Shown here: one piece after another, positions 26,356 to 35,909 of the stretch
Position numbering within the stretch: position 1 is the stretch's first letter
Layout: each line of letters opens with the position of its first letter
DNA from: Methylorubrum extorquens
GTDB taxonomy: Bacteria; Pseudomonadota; Alphaproteobacteria; Rhizobiales; Beijerinckiaceae
NCBI RefSeq assembly: GCF_024169925.1
Contig: NZ_JALJXF010000001.1
Span: forward strand, 277,501-341,500
Length of the DNA: 64,000 bases
Direction of reading: 5' to 3'
Program-made: the position numbers and the translations under genes
The notes under the pieces: generated by a model
What the model was told of the DNA's origin: nothing
The model's input: the letters and a program-made list of their open reading frames with translations, nothing else
The model's database searches: none

Positions 26356-27426
26356 ATGAAGCGCGCGCTTGTCTTAGCCAATGGCCCGCGCATCCAATAT
26401 CGAGTTTTGCGATGTGCGGGCGAATGCTTTGATGAAGTCTATGTTTTAGGTGCAAATGATGCGTATCTCTTGAAGCGCTCGCGATTTTGCGAGATTTTTA
26501 TTGATTTTATAGGAGATTTTGCCAATATTCGGCAATCGGATCTTGCCGATATTCGCCGACTTTGCGCCGTCCACAAGATCGATATGGTGCTCCCGAGTTG
26601 CAGCCGGACGACGCGTCTTCTGGCGGCCCACGGCGCCGAGATCGGGGCGCCGTACTATCCCGTGCCGGATCAGCACACCTTCGACGCCCTCGACGACAAA
26701 TGGCGCTTCGCCGGCGTTTGCGCCGACCTCGATCTTCCCGTCCCCCTGACGCGGCGGTTCGAGACGATGGCGGATCTGCGCCGCGATCCGGACCTCGCCC
26801 GCTTCGGATTTCCCCTGATCCTGAAGCCGGCGGCCATGTCGGGCGGCTACGGCGTGCGGCGGATCGATTCCGCCGAAGAACTTCCCGAGCATCTAAACTA
26901 CGCACCGATCATCTGTCAGGCCTACGTGCCGGGCGAGGAGTTGAGCGCGTTCTATCTCTGTGAAGCTGGAAAGATCTTCGCGTCGTTCTCCTATCGCCGG
27001 ACCCTCACCAAGCTGGAGGAGATCCGTGTTCCGGACATCGATGCGCATGCAAGCCGGCTCGTCGCGCATTTCCGCTACGACGGGGTGATCGGTTTCGATA
27101 TCCGGCGCCGGCCCGATGGCGAGATCGCCTTCATCGAATGCAACCCGCGCTTCTGGTACCACATGGAGGTGGCGATGCTGGCGGGCCTGAACTTCGTCAC
27201 CCTCGGCTGCCGCCTGCGTCAGGGGGAGGGAGGCCCTGCCGCTTCCGACACGCTCAAGCTTCGTTCGCCGCGCCGCCTGTGCGGGAACCTGCTCACGCCC
27301 TGGCGCCTGAACCGCGCCGAGCGGGCCTATCTCCGCTACATCGTCCGCGATCCGGCGATTTCGGGCTGGGCGGCGTTCCAGAGCGCGATCGGCCGCTACC
27401 GTCTCGCCGGCGGGCAGCTCCTGTGA
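26356..27426 (+). CDS. ATP-grasp domain protein
   Basis: A 356-residue protein with an ATP-grasp fold. FPLILKPAAMSGGYGVRRI (about 155) contributes the nucleotide-binding Lys, ICQAYVPGEELSAF contributes the hinge, and FIECNPRFWYHME (about 258) carries the metal-binding Glu and Asn. The family joins carboxylates to amines or thiols through an acyl-phosphate. The substrate is unknown; related carbamoyl-phosphate-synthase-like proteins occur near polysaccharide and peptide biosynthesis genes. The first 70 codons are strikingly low in GC (many TTT, ATT and AAT) compared with the rest, and the 240 bases upstream are AT-rich. A GTG at 26353 precedes the ATG. Confidence 0.8.
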   Translation: MKRALVLANGPRIQYRVLRCAGECFDEVYVLGANDAYLLKRSRFCEIFIDFIGDFANIRQSDLADIRRLCAVHKIDMVLPSCSRTTRLLAAHGAEIGAPYYPVPDQHTFDALDDKWRFAGVCADLDLPVPLTRRFETMADLRRDPDLARFGFPLILKPAAMSGGYGVRRIDSAEELPEHLNYAPIICQAYVPGEELSAFYLCEAGKIFASFSYRRTLTKLEEIRVPDIDAHASRLVAHFRYDGVIGFDIRRRPDGEIAFIECNPRFWYHMEVAMLAGLNFVTLGCRLRQGEGGPAASDTLKLRSPRRLCGNLLTPWRLNRAERAYLRYIVRDPAISGWAAFQSAIGRYRLAGGQLL

Positions 27427-27623
27427 GGCGCGCCCCGATCCGCCGGAGAGCGACCTCGCGTCCGATCAGGGCCGGTCTGCGCATCGGGATATCCCCCTCA
27501 AAGGCGCGTGCTTTGCGCGCGGCTTTGCTGTCGTTCTCGGCGGGCAACGATGTGACCACCGCGTAAGCCGGCCTGCGGATGCAGGGCCGGCGCAGCGACG
27601 AGACCGAGGAAGAGGGGCCGTCC

Positions 27624-28934
27624 ATGGATTCGAGCGGCGACTTCGCGAGCCTGCCTGCGGCTGAGCCCGCCCCCCCGTCGTTTGTGCCCGATGCGGTCTC
27701 GCAGCGGCCGGCCCTTTCCGTCGAAGTGGCGACCGCGCCGCGCTTTCGCTCCCTCGCCGCGGAATGGCGCCGGCTGGTCCGGCGCTGCACCGAGCCGAAC
27801 GTGTTCATGGAGCCCGCCGTCGCGGGTGCGATGTACACGGCGACCGAGACGCCGTTGCACGTTCTCCTCGCCTGGTCCCGCCGCAACGGGGAAGAGGCCG
27901 AGCTGATCGGTGTCTGGCTCCTCGTGACCGGGCGGCCCTCGTCGCGCCTGCCGATCCAGACCCTCGAAGCCCCGTGCAATTCGCTGACCTTCCTCGGCTC
28001 GCCGGTGCTCGATCGCGACCATGCGGTCGAGGCCCTGTCGGCGATGCTCGATGCCGTCGCCGAGCATCCTGCCTTGCCGAAGCTAATCTGCGCCAACCAG
28101 ATCGCGATGGACGGGGCGGTCTACGCCGCCCTCGTCGGCGCGGCCGGCCGGCGGGGGTTCCGAATCGTCGAGATCGAGCGCCGGCAGCGCGCCCGGCTCG
28201 ATGCGCCGGTCGCGGGACAGACTGCGCCGGTCTCATCCAGCTCCTCGAAGCGGCGTGCGGAGTTGCGGCGGCATCGCAAGCGGCTCGCGGAGCAGGGCGA
28301 GTTGCGTCACGTCAGCATCCGCAAGCCGGAGGAGGTCAGCACGGCATTCCAGGAATTTCTCGATCTGGAGGCCGCGGGCTGGAAGGGCCGCAAGAGTCGG
28401 CGCGGACGGGCGATCCGCAACGCGCCGCCGCTCTGCGCCTTCGCCCAGTCGATGATCGCCGGGTTGGCGCGGGACGGCTGCGCCGGCGTCGAGGCCCTGC
28501 GTCTCGACGGCCGGGCCATCGCGATGAACATCTGGCTGCGATCCGGCCGCACGGCCTTCGGCTGGAAGATGGCCTATGACGAGGCTTACGCGAAATGGGG
28601 GCCCGGCTCGCTGCTGATGGAGGCGATGACCGAGACGGTGTTCGCGGACGGGACCATCGACACCATCGATTCCTGCAACCGGGACACCTCGGCAGCGCTG
28701 GCGCAGATCTGGCCGGACCGCCGCGCGATCGCCGATCTCCTGATCGACGTCTCCCCCGGCGGCTCCCTGCGCGGCCGGTTGACGGCCCTGTCGGAGACGT
28801 GGTTCCGGCATGGTCGCGGCGTCGCCCGCCGGACCTACAAGACCCACGTCAAGCCGATCTATTTGCGCGCCCTGGCCCGGTTGACCGCGGCGCCGGGAAC
28901 CGGAGCGGCGGGGCAGGGGAAGACGCAGGGGTAG
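27624..28934 (+). CDS. FemAB/BioF2-like acyltransferase (GNAT fold)
   Basis: A 436-residue protein matching the acetyltransf_6 (BioF2-like, FemAB-related) family, with a double GNAT-type fold. Recognisable segments are RRHRKRLAEQGELRHV (about 215) and the C-terminal core GWKMAYDEAYAKWGPGSLLM (about 317) followed by IDTIDSCN. Such proteins act in exopolysaccharide or cellulose-associated acetylation or in aminoacyl transfer. The start at 27624 follows GAGGAAGAGG; an in-frame ATG at 27579 is possible. It follows the ATP-grasp gene on the same strand, so the two may act in one pathway, which is inference. Confidence 0.75.
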   Translation: MDSSGDFASLPAAEPAPPSFVPDAVSQRPALSVEVATAPRFRSLAAEWRRLVRRCTEPNVFMEPAVAGAMYTATETPLHVLLAWSRRNGEEAELIGVWLLVTGRPSSRLPIQTLEAPCNSLTFLGSPVLDRDHAVEALSAMLDAVAEHPALPKLICANQIAMDGAVYAALVGAAGRRGFRIVEIERRQRARLDAPVAGQTAPVSSSSSKRRAELRRHRKRLAEQGELRHVSIRKPEEVSTAFQEFLDLEAAGWKGRKSRRGRAIRNAPPLCAFAQSMIAGLARDGCAGVEALRLDGRAIAMNIWLRSGRTAFGWKMAYDEAYAKWGPGSLLMEAMTETVFADGTIDTIDSCNRDTSAALAQIWPDRRAIADLLIDVSPGGSLRGRLTALSETWFRHGRGVARRTYKTHVKPIYLRALARLTAAPGTGAAGQGKTQG

Positions 28935-28953
28935 GAGGTCCGATCCCGCCGGA

Positions 28954-29460
28954 TCAGGACGCCGTCGGCTTCTCCGTGCCGGCGCGATCGACCCGCGCCT
29001 CCGGCCGGCTGTCGGTCGAGGCGAAGTAGGGCTTGATGTCGAGCAGCGGCGTGCCGTCGATGCAGTCGAGCCCGCGCACGCGGACGGTGCCGTCGGCGAT
29101 GTCGAGCCGCTCGACCACGGCGAGCGCGATGGGGTTCGGGCGGGCGGGCGAGCGCAGCGAAAAGGTGCCGCGGCTGCCCGGCGCGTGGCGCGGCTGCTGG
29201 CGCACGAGGTCGCGCGCGGCCCGGTCCATCCAATAGAGCACGATCAGGTGCGTGGCGCCCTCCAGGTTCTGGAGCGCGGGCCGGTAGACGGCATCGACTT
29301 CGAGGGTGCAGACCGTGTCCGTCTGTGTGCCGTTCTTGGGGCACTCGCTTCGGTCTTTCCACGGCGTGCGCACCCGGCCGATGAAGTAGAGGCCGGCATC
29401 GTAGTCGGCGGGCAGCGGGATCGCCTCCTCGCCGGGGCGCCGCTCGACATCCTCGTTCAT
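28954..29460 (-). CDS. trmO: tRNA m6t6A37 methyltransferase TrmO
   Basis: A 168-residue protein of the TrmO (TsaA/YaeB) family, with the conserved RSPARPNPIALAVVERL segment near residue 104 and the GLDCIDGTPLLDIKPY segment near 130. TrmO uses S-adenosylmethionine to N6-methylate threonylcarbamoyladenosine at position 37 of certain tRNAs. The extended N-terminus (about 20 residues) is poorly conserved. Convergent with the FemAB-like gene, 19 bases apart. Confidence 0.9.
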   Translation of the reverse strand: MNEDVERRPGEEAIPLPADYDAGLYFIGRVRTPWKDRSECPKNGTQTDTVCTLEVDAVYRPALQNLEGATHLIVLYWMDRAARDLVRQQPRHAPGSRGTFSLRSPARPNPIALAVVERLDIADGTVRVRGLDCIDGTPLLDIKPYFASTDSRPEARVDRAGTEKPTAS

Positions 29461-29604
29461 CCGCTTTCGCTTCCCCGTTTGGCGACGCATGCCTTGTCGC
29501 TCCGGCGCAGCGGCTCTGCAAGGCAGGCAGAGCCCTTGCAAGGCCGCTCGCTCGTCTCGCTGCGTCGCGCGGTGTAGACGTCTTGCGGTCAGCGGGGAGG
29601 GCAC

Positions 29605-31092
29605 ATGGTCATCGACGAGTTGCGGCCGATGGAGGCCGTCGCCGACGCGGAGACGGCCGTGGATCGGCTCGAGGCGCTGCATGCGGGCGCGACCCAGGCG
29701 CTCCAGGCGGCCCTGGCGCGCTACCTCGAACACCGCATCCCGCCGGACGCGACCGAACGGCTCCAGTTCCGCTACCCTGAGCTGCGCCTGACCTACCAGC
29801 CCGCGGGGCCGCTGCCGCGGCTCAACCGGGCCACCGCCAAGTTCCAGGCGCCCGGCCTCTATGCCACCACGGTGACGCAGCCCGGCTATTTCCGCGCCTA
29901 TCTCCTGGAGCAGTTGCGGCCGCTCGTGCGCGATTACGGTGCCAGCATCGAAGTCGGCCTGTCAGGCCAGGAGATTCCCTACCCCTACATCGTCGAGCCC
30001 GGCACCGATCTCGGCGGCAGCGGGGTCAGCACCAGCGATCTCGCCACCCTGTTCCCGACGCCGCTCCTCTCGGTGGTGGGCGACGAGGTCGCCGACGGTC
30101 TGTGGCTGGAGAATGCGGGCGATCCGCGCCCGCTCGCCCTGTTCGACGGGGTGCGCACCGATTACTCCCTGCGCCGGCTCGTGCATTACACCGGCTCGGA
30201 CTGGCGCGAGATCCAGCCCTGGATCCTGCTCACCAACTATCACCGCTACGTCGATGGCTTCGTCCGTCACGGGCTGGAGCGTCTGGCGGCGGGGGAGGGG
30301 GAGCGGCTTGTGCTGCCCGGCGGGATCGTGGTGGAGCAGGCCGAGGCCGCCTCGGCCGATCCGGCGGCGCTGATCGCCGCCTCACCCTGGCACAAGTACC
30401 AGATGCCGGCCTACCACCTCGTCGGCCGTGGGCCGGACGGGGCGCCCCAGGGCACGACGCTCGTCAATATCGGCGTCGGCCCCTCCAATGCGAAGACCAT
30501 CACCGACCACCTCGCGGTGCTGCGCCCGCATTGCTGGCTGATGGTCGGGCATTGCGGCGGATTGCGCCAGTCGCAGACCATCGGCGACTACGTGCTCGCC
30601 CACGGATACCTGCGCCGCGACCGCATCCTCGACGACCTCGTGCCGCCGGAGATTCCGGTGCCGGCTTTGGCCGAAGTGCAGATCGCCCTGCAAGCGGCGG
30701 CGGCGGCCGTCACCGGCGAGCGGGCCGACGCGCTGAAGCAGCGCCTGCGCACCGGCACGGTCGTGACCTACGACGACCGCAACTGGGAGCTTCGCTTCAG
30801 CCAGGAGCGGCGGCGCATCAACCTCTCGCGGGCGATCGCGGTGGACATGGAGAGCGGCACCATCGCCGCTCAAGGGTATCGCCTGCGGGTACCCTACGGC
30901 ACGCTGCTCTGCGTGTCCGACAAGCCGCTGCACGGCGAGATCAAGCTGCCGGGCGCGGCCAACGCCTTCTACGAGCGGGCGGTGGCCGAGCATCTCAAGA
31001 TCGGGCTCGCCACGCTCGATACCCTGCGCGCCGACCGGGCGGGCCTGCATTCGAGGAAGCTCCGCAGCTTCGACGAACCGCCGTTCCGGTAG
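29605..31092 (+). CDS. amn: AMP nucleosidase
   Basis: A 495-residue protein matching full-length AMP nucleosidase, which hydrolyses AMP to adenine and ribose 5-phosphate. The N-terminal regulatory domain (about 1-190) is followed by a nucleoside-phosphorylase-like domain with NIGVGPSNAKTITDHL, GHCGGLRQSQTIGDYVLA and AVDMESGTIAAQGYR, the last contributing the catalytic ribose contacts. Length is as expected for the family. Confidence 0.93.
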   Translation: MVIDELRPMEAVADAETAVDRLEALHAGATQALQAALARYLEHRIPPDATERLQFRYPELRLTYQPAGPLPRLNRATAKFQAPGLYATTVTQPGYFRAYLLEQLRPLVRDYGASIEVGLSGQEIPYPYIVEPGTDLGGSGVSTSDLATLFPTPLLSVVGDEVADGLWLENAGDPRPLALFDGVRTDYSLRRLVHYTGSDWREIQPWILLTNYHRYVDGFVRHGLERLAAGEGERLVLPGGIVVEQAEAASADPAALIAASPWHKYQMPAYHLVGRGPDGAPQGTTLVNIGVGPSNAKTITDHLAVLRPHCWLMVGHCGGLRQSQTIGDYVLAHGYLRRDRILDDLVPPEIPVPALAEVQIALQAAAAAVTGERADALKQRLRTGTVVTYDDRNWELRFSQERRRINLSRAIAVDMESGTIAAQGYRLRVPYGTLLCVSDKPLHGEIKLPGAANAFYERAVAEHLKIGLATLDTLRADRAGLHSRKLRSFDEPPFR

Positions 31093-31128
31093 GATTTTGG
31101 GGTTTCGAAAGGGCGAGCCCGCCCCTTC

Positions 31129-31205
31129 GCGGGTCCTGGGCAGAGCCCTGGAAGGGAAGCCGGGGCGCCGCCCCGGCACCCCGCTAAAGGAATGATCCCT
31201 TTGGG
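31129..31205. terminator. Convergent intergenic hairpins
   Basis: The region between the convergent amn and chemoreceptor genes contains the GCCGGGGC-GCC-GCCCCGGC hairpin (31159-31177) and AAAGG...CCTTT arms before 31205. This GC-rich sequence probably terminates transcription from both sides and looks like a repeated type of gene-end sequence. Confidence 0.55.
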
Positions 31206-31219
31206 ATCCCGGTGGGAGC

Positions 31220-32917
31220 CTACGCCGCCCGCACCGTGGCGAGGAACTGCGAGACCTGGGCGCGCAGGGACTCGGACTGACGCGACAGCTCGCCCGCGGC
31301 GCCGAGCACTTGGCTTGCCGCCGCGCCCGTCTCCTCGGCCGCACCCGCCACACCCGCGATGTTGCCCGTCACCTCCGACGTGCCGGTCGAGGCCTGGGCG
31401 ACGTTGCGGACGATCTCCTGCGTCGCCGCGCCCTGCTGCTCCACCGCCGCGGCGATGGCGGTCGCCATCGTGTCGATGTCGCGGATGCGGCCGGCGATGT
31501 CGCCGATCGCCGCGACCGCCTGACCGGTCACGCCCTGGATCTGCCCGATCTGCGCCGAGATCTCTCCGGTCGCTCGGGCGGTCTGGTTGGCGAGTTCCTT
31601 GACCTCGGCCGCGACCACCGCGAAGCCGCGGCCGGCCTCGCCGGCACGGGCGGCCTCGATGGTGGCGTTCAGCGCCAGAAGGTTGGTCTGTCCGGCGATG
31701 GAAGAGATCAGCCCGACCACGTCGCCGATGCGGCCCATGGCAGAGTTCAGTTCCTGCACGAGATGCGCGGTCCGGTCCGATTGCGTGACGGCGGCCTGCG
31801 CCAGCTCGGTGGAGCCCGCGACCTGCCGGCCGATCTCGGCGACCGAGCTGCCGAGTTCCTCGGCGGCGGAGGCCACGGTGTTGACGTTGGTCGCGGCCTC
31901 TTCCGCCGCGGCGGCGACGGTGGTCGCCTGGGTGGCGGTCTCGGTCGCCGTCGCGGTCATGGTCGAGGCGGTGGCCTGAAGCTCGGTCGCGGAGGACGAG
32001 ACCATGCCGACGATGCCGCCCACGGCCGTCTCGAAGCGGTCGGCCAACTCGATCATCGTCCGCTTGCGCTCGGCGGCGGCGGCCTCGTCGGCGATGCGGC
32101 GCATCTCGGCCTGCTCGGCGGCCTTCTGCGCGACCATCTCCCGGATGCCCTCGACGGCGCGGCCGACCGCGCCGATCTCGTCGCCCCGCTTCGCCTCCGC
32201 GATGCTGGCGTCGATGTCACCCTGCGCCATCCGCCGCAGGACCGTAACGAGCCGACCGAGCGGACGGACAATGCCGAAGGCGACGATGCTGCCGGCGAGC
32301 GCCATGGCCACGAGCAGGGCGAGACCGGAGCCCACCATGAGATGGGTGATCGTGCGGCTCGCCTCGTCGGCGGCGGCCTGCTTCTTCGCCTGCATCTCCC
32401 TGCCGATCAAGGCGACGCGGGCGAGGACGAGTTCGTTCAGTTTCTCGCGGATCGGCGCGGAGTCCTCCTGCACGACCTTGAGCGCGGCCTGGGTGTTGTT
32501 GACGAGGCCGAATTCGGTCGAGCGGGCAAGATGGCCGAAGAACGTCTCCGCCGTCTCCCGGATCTGCTGGTTGGTTGCCCGGCGTTCCGATGTGTCCGCG
32601 AGGCCGATGAGGTTGTCGATGGCCGTGTAGGCGGCGGAGGCGGCCGCTTCCTGGCTGGCCTTGTATCGCGCCATCACCTCGGGACGGGTCTCGATGATGG
32701 TGGTCCTGTTGTGGATCGCAGCCTCGTTGATCTTGAGCTGTGCCTTGAGGATGTTCTCCTGGCGCGCCGCCTGCACGTCGATGACCTGCTGGGTCTGCTC
32801 AGTGACGCTGTGCAGGGCACCTCGGGCGTAGACGATGACTCCGACGGTCGTGGCCGCCATCAGGGCCAGGGGAACCGCGACCTTCACCAGGATCCCGGCA
32901 TTGTCGATTAGCTTCAT
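31220..32917 (-). CDS. Membrane-bound methyl-accepting chemotaxis protein
   Basis: A 565-residue transmembrane chemoreceptor. It has an N-terminal membrane segment (about 10-28), a periplasmic helical sensor of about 160 residues without a recognisable ligand motif (four-helix-bundle type), a second membrane segment near 190-215, a HAMP domain, and a signalling domain with [23 protein letters not shown]. The start at 32917 ([15 protein letters not shown]) is chosen over the longer frame because it begins with the membrane segment. Ligand unknown. Confidence 0.9.
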   Translation of the reverse strand: MKLIDNAGILVKVAVPLALMAATTVGVIVYARGALHSVTEQTQQVIDVQAARQENILKAQLKINEAAIHNRTTIIETRPEVMARYKASQEAAASAAYTAIDNLIGLADTSERRATNQQIRETAETFFGHLARSTEFGLVNNTQAALKVVQEDSAPIREKLNELVLARVALIGREMQAKKQAAADEASRTITHLMVGSGLALLVAMALAGSIVAFGIVRPLGRLVTVLRRMAQGDIDASIAEAKRGDEIGAVGRAVEGIREMVAQKAAEQAEMRRIADEAAAAERKRTMIELADRFETAVGGIVGMVSSSATELQATASTMTATATETATQATTVAAAAEEAATNVNTVASAAEELGSSVAEIGRQVAGSTELAQAAVTQSDRTAHLVQELNSAMGRIGDVVGLISSIAGQTNLLALNATIEAARAGEAGRGFAVVAAEVKELANQTARATGEISAQIGQIQGVTGQAVAAIGDIAGRIRDIDTMATAIAAAVEQQGAATQEIVRNVAQASTGTSEVTGNIAGVAGAAEETGAAASQVLGAAGELSRQSESLRAQVSQFLATVRAA

Positions 32918-33182
32918 CGATGTCGTCCCACGTGTGTTTCGTGGGTCGGTTGCTGAAGGCGACACCTTAATCGGACGTTGCTCGGCGTAAGGCTTCTCGA
33001 AGTTACCCAACTTTCGTCAATTCACGATCGCGTGATGCGTATTACTCTAGATCGACATTGGGAATATTCGTAATCTTGGAGGAACCGCTGGGCGTCTTGC
33101 GTGTTTTTGCCCTCCCGATCCGTTTATCGGGCGGTGGACATCCTTCGCTACGGGCTGCCTCGACTGACGGAGGGCGCTCGTC

Positions 33183-35654
33183 CTAACGCTCGCGCTGCCA
33201 CAGCCCGGCGCGTTCGGCCCGAGCCTGATCCTCGGCCTCGACGAGGTCGCTCGGCGCGTCCTCGGCGGCCCGCGCCCCACCCGCGGTCACGATCAGCGAG
33301 GCGAGGTCGTCGCCGTCCAGGCGGCAGCGCACGGAGGCCGGATCGCCGGAGCAGATCACCTCGCGGCGGCGCAGGTAGCGTGCGAGTTGGCGGGCGAGCG
33401 CGCCGCCCTCGCCGACGACGCCGAGCAGCCGCACCTTGCGGCCGCGGATCGCCAGCGTGCCGGTATCGACCACCTCGGGCACGCCGCGGACTTCGCCCGC
33501 GGCCGGCGTCGGGGCCGGCGCCACGGCGGCGGCCGGGGTCGGCTCGGCCCGTGCGGCGGAAGGGGTCGGGCGTTTGCGGCCCTTCAAGACCTTCTGCGCC
33601 CGCTCCACGAAATCGTGGAAGACGCGGGCCGGGATGTCGCCGCCGGTCACTTTGTTCATCGGCGTGTTGTCGTCGTTGCCGACCCAGACGCCGACGATCA
33701 TGTCCGGGGTCAGCCCGACGAACCACCCGTCGCGATAGTCCTGGCTGGTGCCGGTCTTGCCGCCGACCGCGAGGCCGTTGACCCGCGCGGCCTTGCCGGT
33801 CCCGGATTCCACCACCGCCTGGAGCGAGTCGAGCATCATCGACTGGACCTGCCCGTCCATCGCCGCACCGGGCTTCGGCGCGGCGCGCTGATAGAGCGGC
33901 TGCGGCGTGTTCCCCCGGATCGTGCGGACGAGATAGGGCTCCACCGGCACGCCGGGGCCGAGCACGCCGGCATAGGCGCGGGTCATTTCGAGAAGCGAAA
34001 CGTCGGCCGAGCCCAGCGCGAGGCTCGGCACCTCGGGCAGATCCGACTGCACCCCGAGGCGGCGGGCCTCGGCGATGATCGCGGGCAGGCCGACCTCCTC
34101 GCCGAGCTGTGCCGCGATGGTGTTGACCGAGAGCGCGAAGGCCTGGCGCAGCGGCAGGGCGCCGCGGAAGCGGTTGTTCGAGTTCTGCGGCTCCCACTCG
34201 CCGATCTGGGTCGGGCGATCCACGAGCACGCTGTCGGGGAAGAAGCCCTTGCCGTAGGCGGCTAGGTACACGAACAGCTTGAACAGTGAGCCGGCCTGAC
34301 GCTTGGCCTGGGTCGCGCGGTTGAACTGGCTGTCCTCGTAGTCGCGGCCCCCCACCATGGCGAGGATCGCCCCGTCGGGCGCCATCGCGATCAGCGCGCC
34401 CTGGCCGACCTTCTTCTTGTCCCCCTCGCCGTCCAGGCGGCGGGCGAGCACGCCTTCGGCGAGGCTCTGGAGGTCGAGGTTGAGGGTCGAGCGCACGGTG
34501 ACGTCGCCGGCCGCCTCGGTCAGCCGCTTCACGTCGCCCGATACCGCATCGAGGAAGTAGTTGGTGCCCGGTGGCGTCTCGGGCGGCGTGTGCAGGGTGA
34601 GCTTCTCCGCCCGCGCCTTGTCGGCCTCGGCCCCGCTGATCGCGCCGGTCTCGACCATGGCCTGGAGCACGAGGTCGGCCCGCTCCTTGGCGCCGCCGAA
34701 ATTGCGGGTCGGGGCGAGCTGCGAGGGCGCGCGGACGAGGCCCGCCAGCATCGCTGCCTCCGGCAGGGTCAGCTTCTCGGCGCCATGCCCGAAATAGCGC
34801 CGTGCCGCCGCGTCCGCTCCGTAGGCGCCGGCCCCGAAATAGGCGGTGTTGAGGTAGCCGACGAGGATCTCGGGCTTCGTCAGCGTGCTCTCCAAGCGCA
34901 GCGCCAGGAAGGCTTCTTGAATCTTGCGCTTGAGCGTCTTCTCCTGGGTGAGCGAGGTAAGCCGGGCGTATTGCTGAGTGATGGTCGAGCCGCCCTCGCG
35001 CACACCGCCGCCGGTCGCGTTGCGCCAGACGGCGCGGGCCATGCCGCGCAGGTCGATGCCCCAATGGCTGTAGAAACGCCGGTCCTCGATCGCGACAATG
35101 GCTTGGGCCAGCCGGGGCGGCAGGGTCTTCTCGGTCAGCCGTTCGCCCTGGAACGCGCCACGGGTGGCGAACGCGCGCCCGCTCTCGGACTCGACCACGA
35201 GCGCGCGCTGGTTGGCTTCCGGCGCCACCCCGCCGAGCGGCGGCAGGGAGGCGAAGGCGACGAAGACGTATCCGGCCAGGATCACCAGCGGCAGGCCGAT
35301 CACGACGGCCAATCCGATCACCCAGGGCCGACGGCGGCGGGGTGGGCGAGCGGAGGGGTGGGTGAAGGGCTGGCTTTGTGTGTCCGACCGGTCCACCGGC
35401 GCCGGGGGCGCGACGGGTGTGGCCGGTGGACCGTCCGAGCGAAGGCGGTCCGTGGTGCGCGCGAGGACCGGCTTAGCCCCCTTCGCGGCCTCCCTGGCGG
35501 CGGCGGCTCCGCTGCGCCAAGCGCTGCGTCCCGCGCTCCCGGCGAGACGGCCGAGCTGGCGCGCCAGCAAGGCGGCCGCCCGCGCGGCTTCGCGCGCTGC
35601 GGCCCGCGTCTCGGTCCCGTCCTCGCCCGGCCTGTCCGGTCCCTGCGCCGTCAT
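33183..35654 (-). CDS. Class A penicillin-binding protein with SNase-like tail
   Basis: An 823-residue bifunctional peptidoglycan synthase. A cytoplasmic N-terminal region of about 110 Ala/Arg-rich residues precedes a membrane segment (111-134). The GT51 glycosyltransferase domain has the catalytic Glu190 in EDRRFYSHWG and GGSTITQQ at 221. The transpeptidase domain has SLFK (Ser456), SVN (509) and KTGTS (633). After a Pro/Ala linker (695-720) the last about 95 residues (728-823) resemble a staphylococcal-nuclease (OB) domain: DTGTLAIRGRKVRLLGV ... RCRLDGDDLASLIV ... AEDQARAERAGLW, but the catalytic Arg/Glu set is not evident. It is probably a periplasmic binding module. Upstream is divergent MFS gene. 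Confidence 0.9.
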   Translation of the reverse strand: MTAQGPDRPGEDGTETRAAAREAARAAALLARQLGRLAGSAGRSAWRSGAAAAREAAKGAKPVLARTTDRLRSDGPPATPVAPPAPVDRSDTQSQPFTHPSARPPRRRRPWVIGLAVVIGLPLVILAGYVFVAFASLPPLGGVAPEANQRALVVESESGRAFATRGAFQGERLTEKTLPPRLAQAIVAIEDRRFYSHWGIDLRGMARAVWRNATGGGVREGGSTITQQYARLTSLTQEKTLKRKIQEAFLALRLESTLTKPEILVGYLNTAYFGAGAYGADAAARRYFGHGAEKLTLPEAAMLAGLVRAPSQLAPTRNFGGAKERADLVLQAMVETGAISGAEADKARAEKLTLHTPPETPPGTNYFLDAVSGDVKRLTEAAGDVTVRSTLNLDLQSLAEGVLARRLDGEGDKKKVGQGALIAMAPDGAILAMVGGRDYEDSQFNRATQAKRQAGSLFKLFVYLAAYGKGFFPDSVLVDRPTQIGEWEPQNSNNRFRGALPLRQAFALSVNTIAAQLGEEVGLPAIIAEARRLGVQSDLPEVPSLALGSADVSLLEMTRAYAGVLGPGVPVEPYLVRTIRGNTPQPLYQRAAPKPGAAMDGQVQSMMLDSLQAVVESGTGKAARVNGLAVGGKTGTSQDYRDGWFVGLTPDMIVGVWVGNDDNTPMNKVTGGDIPARVFHDFVERAQKVLKGRKRPTPSAARAEPTPAAAVAPAPTPAAGEVRGVPEVVDTGTLAIRGRKVRLLGVVGEGGALARQLARYLRRREVICSGDPASVRCRLDGDDLASLIVTAGGARAAEDAPSDLVEAEDQARAERAGLWQRER

Positions 35655-35909
35655 CGCGAACCGTTCGCCGCCTGCCGGAAATCATCCATCATGAGGCGGA
35701 CCTTAGCGGAGCGGGGGCCGGCAAGGCTACGCATGCAATGGTGGGGGAACGCGAACGGGGCTGACGGGTGACCCAGGCGACACGTTCGAGCCCCATCGCC
35801 CGCGCTTGCCCTCATGTCCTTGCCCTCGTGTGATCGGGTATGCGGCACGGCCCGGTTCTGCGAAGCCTGGGATGCGGGCTATCATCCGGGCCGACACTCC
35901 CCCGGATCC

